From Promethearchaeota archaeon (lineage in GTDB: Archaea; Asgardarchaeota; Lokiarchaeia; Sigyniarchaeales; SOKP01), in contig JAGXNU010000004.1 in NCBI GenBank assembly GCA_019894815.1, positions 1-16,343 on the forward strand: a stretch of DNA of 16,343 nt. Reading direction: 5' to 3'. The stretch's first letter is position 1. Every line of letters begins with the position of its first letter. The translations under genes were made by a program, and so were the position numbers. The notes under the pieces are model-generated. The model did no database searches, was not told the DNA's origin, and saw only the letters and a list, made by a program, of their open reading frames with translations. Shown here in pieces: positions 13,940 through 16,343 of this stretch.

Positions 13940-16183
13940 TTAATTAATTTGTAATCTCACAATGAATTTAGCACCTTTATTCCTTCCATCTGATATGACC
14001 TTTATCTCTCCTAAATGCAGATCAACAATTTCTTTTACAATAAATAATCCTAAACCCGACCCTTGAATATCCAAGTACTCAAAACCCTCACCGAATCGTT
14101 CTATTTTACCAAAACGTGTGAATAATGAGTTCATTTCTTCTTTTGTTAATCCAATCCCCATATCCGATACAATAAACTCGACCCAATCATCATTTTTTTT
14201 CAAGATAACATTTACTTCTCCATCGGGTGGCGAATTTTTGATTGCATTTGAGAGCAAGTTTATAATCACCTGTTCCATCCGGATTCGATCTATTTTTATG
14301 TACAAGCTATCTGGTATAGAAAGATTCAAGTTAATCTTACGATTTCTTAATAAGTATGTTATTTCACGGCTACATTCCCTAATAATTTCACTCAGGTCCT
14401 CTGAATTTATCTCTAGTTCAAATTTTCCATAATCAATTTTCGAGATATCTACTAAACTATCTACAAGATGCTTTAATCGCCTTCCTCCTTTTTCAATAAG
14501 TTCTAGAATATCTATTGCTTCAGAGGAAAACTCTTCGTAATATGCGGTCAATAATAATTCGGTACCTCCACTTATGGAAACGAGAGGTGTTTTTAATTCA
14601 TGAGAGACTCGAGAAATTAAATTCTTCCGAATCTTTTCTAATTCCTTTAATTTTCTAATTTCTTCATTAACTAATAATTCAGCCTCTTTTTTAGTAGTAA
14701 TATCTGTAAAAAGAGCTTCCACATAAGTTTCCCCTCCAATTTTCATTGTAGAAGCCTGCAAATTTACCCATATTAATGTACCATCTTTTTTACGAACTCG
14801 AATATCTAATCTATGTAATTTCTCTCCTTTTAAAAATCGCTTGAATAAATCCATAATTTTCGTGAGGTCAGGGGGAAAAAATACATCCGTTTTATGAATT
14901 TTTTTACCTATCAATTCATCTCTATTATTGTCAAACATCGTTTCGGTTATTGGATTACAATCTTCTATTATACCCTGAGAATTAATCAATACAACTGAAA
15001 ATGGAGTATTTTCATATAAATATCGATATTTTCGTTCAGATTCTCGCAATTTTTCACTTAACATGTATTTCTCAGTTATATCTATAAAAGTACCATCAAT
15101 TCGGATAGGATTTCCCTCAACATCTAAAATTAAGTGAGAATTTAGTTCTACAATAATTTTTTTACCAGTAAGTGTTACTGCATGGCAAGCATAATTCCGA
15201 GAGAAACCGTCTTTAAGTAGATTTTCTTTATATGCATTTCTTTGTTCAGGATATTGCCAAAACATGTGCACGTTTTTTCCAATTAAACTTTCCGAGGGAT
15301 CATATTCCATGATTTTATTATGAGCAGGATTATGATTTAACATGATTCCATCTAAAGTGACTTGATAAAAACCCACATCCAAATTATTAATCATCTCTCT
15401 ATATTTTTCCTCAGATTCTTGAAGCTTTAAAATCGCTTTTTTTCGTTCGGTAATATCTTCAGCATGTTCCACAATCAATTCAGGATTAACATATCCAAAA
15501 TATGCTAACATGTATTTTTCTTCATCTGAGAGTTCAAATTTGTACTTTATCTCTGCACTAATACATTCTTTTTTACCCATACACAACCTTAAGTAATTTA
15601 AAATGTCAGGGCGATCCTCATATATTACAGAAGCTTTAAATCCTATGAAATTTTTGACATTTTCCTTACTAATTTCTTCCGCTGCTTTATTGAAATCAAT
15701 TAGAATGAAATCATTTCCTAATTTTTGCCATGTATAAGCGGGAATTGGGCCTTCTTTATAAATTGTCTTAAACATCTCCTCAGAATCTTTCAGTTTTAAC
15801 TCTGCAACTTTGCGTTCTGTGACATTTTTACCAATCCCCAATACAGCGTAAATTTTACCATTTTTTTTAAGTGGAATTCCATAAGTCTCTATAAAAACAT
15901 AATCTCCGTCTTTTGTTTTAATTTTATATTCGCTCCATTGAGATTGTCTTCCCGTTTTACGAATTTCTTTCGTAAACTTATATGCTTTTATGAGGTTCTC
16001 TTGATCGAGCAAATCTATAAAGGATATATTTGGGATATCCTCACGGGTGAATCCAAGAGTTATTAAAGTAATATCATTAGCATCAAGGAAGTTTCCATTA
16101 AGATCATTGACATATATTAATTCTAATGAATATTCAAATAGATCTTTAAATCTCTCCCTAACTTCTTCTTTATCATACACCAT
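13940..16183 (-). CDS. Soluble multi-PAS sensor histidine kinase
   Basis: A 747-residue signalling kinase with no membrane segment or signal peptide, so it senses an intracellular cue. Four PAS/PAC modules occupy about residues 8-125, 133-248, 257-373 and 382-500. Each ends in the recognisable DIT or VTERK type junction (NVTERK, DITERK, DITEKY, DITTKK). A charged linker leads to the dimerisation and phosphoacceptor domain with RVSHELKTPL, phosphorylatable H528. The ATP-binding domain has the N box NLLSNAIKNSP (N642-N650), the G1 box SDMGIGL (D674) and the G2 box GSGLGL (708-713). All kinase motifs are intact. There is no receiver domain and no response-regulator gene in the window, so its target is unknown. 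GAGG at 16192-16195 lies eight bases before ATG 16183. The ligand or cofactor of the PAS domains cannot be read from sequence. Multi-PAS kinases of this kind are common in archaea and probably came from bacteria. Confidence 0.95.
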   Translation of the reverse strand: MVYDKEEVRERFKDLFEYSLELIYVNDLNGNFLDANDITLITLGFTREDIPNISFIDLLDQENLIKAYKFTKEIRKTGRQSQWSEYKIKTKDGDYVFIETYGIPLKKNGKIYAVLGIGKNVTERKVAELKLKDSEEMFKTIYKEGPIPAYTWQKLGNDFILIDFNKAAEEISKENVKNFIGFKASVIYEDRPDILNYLRLCMGKKECISAEIKYKFELSDEEKYMLAYFGYVNPELIVEHAEDITERKKAILKLQESEEKYREMINNLDVGFYQVTLDGIMLNHNPAHNKIMEYDPSESLIGKNVHMFWQYPEQRNAYKENLLKDGFSRNYACHAVTLTGKKIIVELNSHLILDVEGNPIRIDGTFIDITEKYMLSEKLRESERKYRYLYENTPFSVVLINSQGIIEDCNPITETMFDNNRDELIGKKIHKTDVFFPPDLTKIMDLFKRFLKGEKLHRLDIRVRKKDGTLIWVNLQASTMKIGGETYVEALFTDITTKKEAELLVNEEIRKLKELEKIRKNLISRVSHELKTPLVSISGGTELLLTAYYEEFSSEAIDILELIEKGGRRLKHLVDSLVDISKIDYGKFELEINSEDLSEIIRECSREITYLLRNRKINLNLSIPDSLYIKIDRIRMEQVIINLLSNAIKNSPPDGEVNVILKKNDDWVEFIVSDMGIGLTKEEMNSLFTRFGKIERFGEGFEYLDIQGSGLGLFIVKEIVDLHLGEIKVISDGRNKGAKFIVRLQIN

Positions 16184-16240
16184 TTTTACATCCTCAAGAA
16201 ATTATTAATCCTAATAAAATAATCAAAAAGATTATGAAAA

Positions 16241-16262
16241 CCTTAAATATATATATATTTCT
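16241..16262 (-). promoter_or_regulatory. Possible TATA-box region upstream of the histidine kinase gene
   Basis: An alternating AT stretch around 16246-16260 lies about 65-75 bases before the kinase ATG and is the best TATA candidate in the 160-base edge region. Transcription beginning about 26 bases further would give a leader of about 40 bases containing the GAGG ribosome-binding site. Nothing else is recognisable between 16184 and the window end. Confidence 0.3.
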
Positions 16263-16343
16263 AAAAACTAACATGATTTATTTATAAAGACAAACATTAA
16301 GGATTATTTCCAAAGGAATTTTATTTCAATACTTATTACATTT

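Noticed and set aside
1..16343. CRISPR array, insertion sequence, integrase or attachment-site repeats
   Set aside because: No regularly spaced repeats, transposase or integrase motifs, or long terminal repeats were seen anywhere in the window.

Overview
This is an AT-rich, densely packed chromosomal segment from an archaeon. The archaeal call rests on a complete archaeal elongation factor 1-beta gene, preceded by the small four-knuckle zinc-ribbon protein that often accompanies it in archaea. T-rich stretches, AT-rich promoter-like boxes and scarce Shine-Dalgarno sequences agree with this. The low GC, bacterial-type MutS and MutL, peptide-fermentation oxidoreductases, a soluble multi-PAS kinase and helical hypothetical proteins would suit an Asgard (Lokiarchaeia-like) archaeon. 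That finer placement is inference only. I see no mobile element, CRISPR array, rRNA or tRNA, and no gene-free stretch exceeds 300 bases.

Layout. Positions 1-775 (minus) hold the N-terminal part of an AMP-forming acyl-CoA synthetase, cut by the window edge. It diverges from iorA-iorB (886-3530, plus), the two subunits of an indolepyruvate/arylpyruvate:ferredoxin oxidoreductase. Next comes a convergent unknown gene with a CxxC motif and a winged-helix-like tail (3564-4100, minus). The zinc-ribbon and aEF-1beta pair follows (4336-4806, plus). A helical hypothetical protein and mutL (4831-7279, minus) come next. A GT87-like membrane protein (7494-8432, plus) then collides tail to tail with mutS (8427-11357, minus). 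An enoyl-CoA hydratase homologue (11533-12321, plus) diverges from mutS and converges on a monoglyceride-lipase-like alpha/beta hydrolase (12331-13176, minus). A stand-alone gamma subunit of a pyruvate/2-oxoacid:ferredoxin oxidoreductase (13326-13925, plus) converges on a four-PAS histidine kinase (13940-16183, minus).

How the genes fit together. Three themes appear. The first is acyl-CoA and 2-oxoacid metabolism: acyl-CoA synthetase, IorAB, crotonase and the orphan gamma subunit, consistent with amino-acid or aromatic-acid fermentation. The second is mismatch repair: MutS plus an endonuclease-type MutL on the same strand, separated by one opposite-strand gene. The third is translation: zinc ribbon and aEF-1beta. 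Nearly all 3' ends are convergent with 0-33 bases between them, so regulation must sit in the few divergent gaps. Two of those gaps carry mirrored sequence elements, one facing each gene, which are the most interesting non-coding signals here. The most notable coding oddity is the alpha/beta hydrolase, which keeps its serine and aspartate but has asparagine where the family's catalytic histidine belongs. I found no clear evidence of a wholly new multi-gene system.
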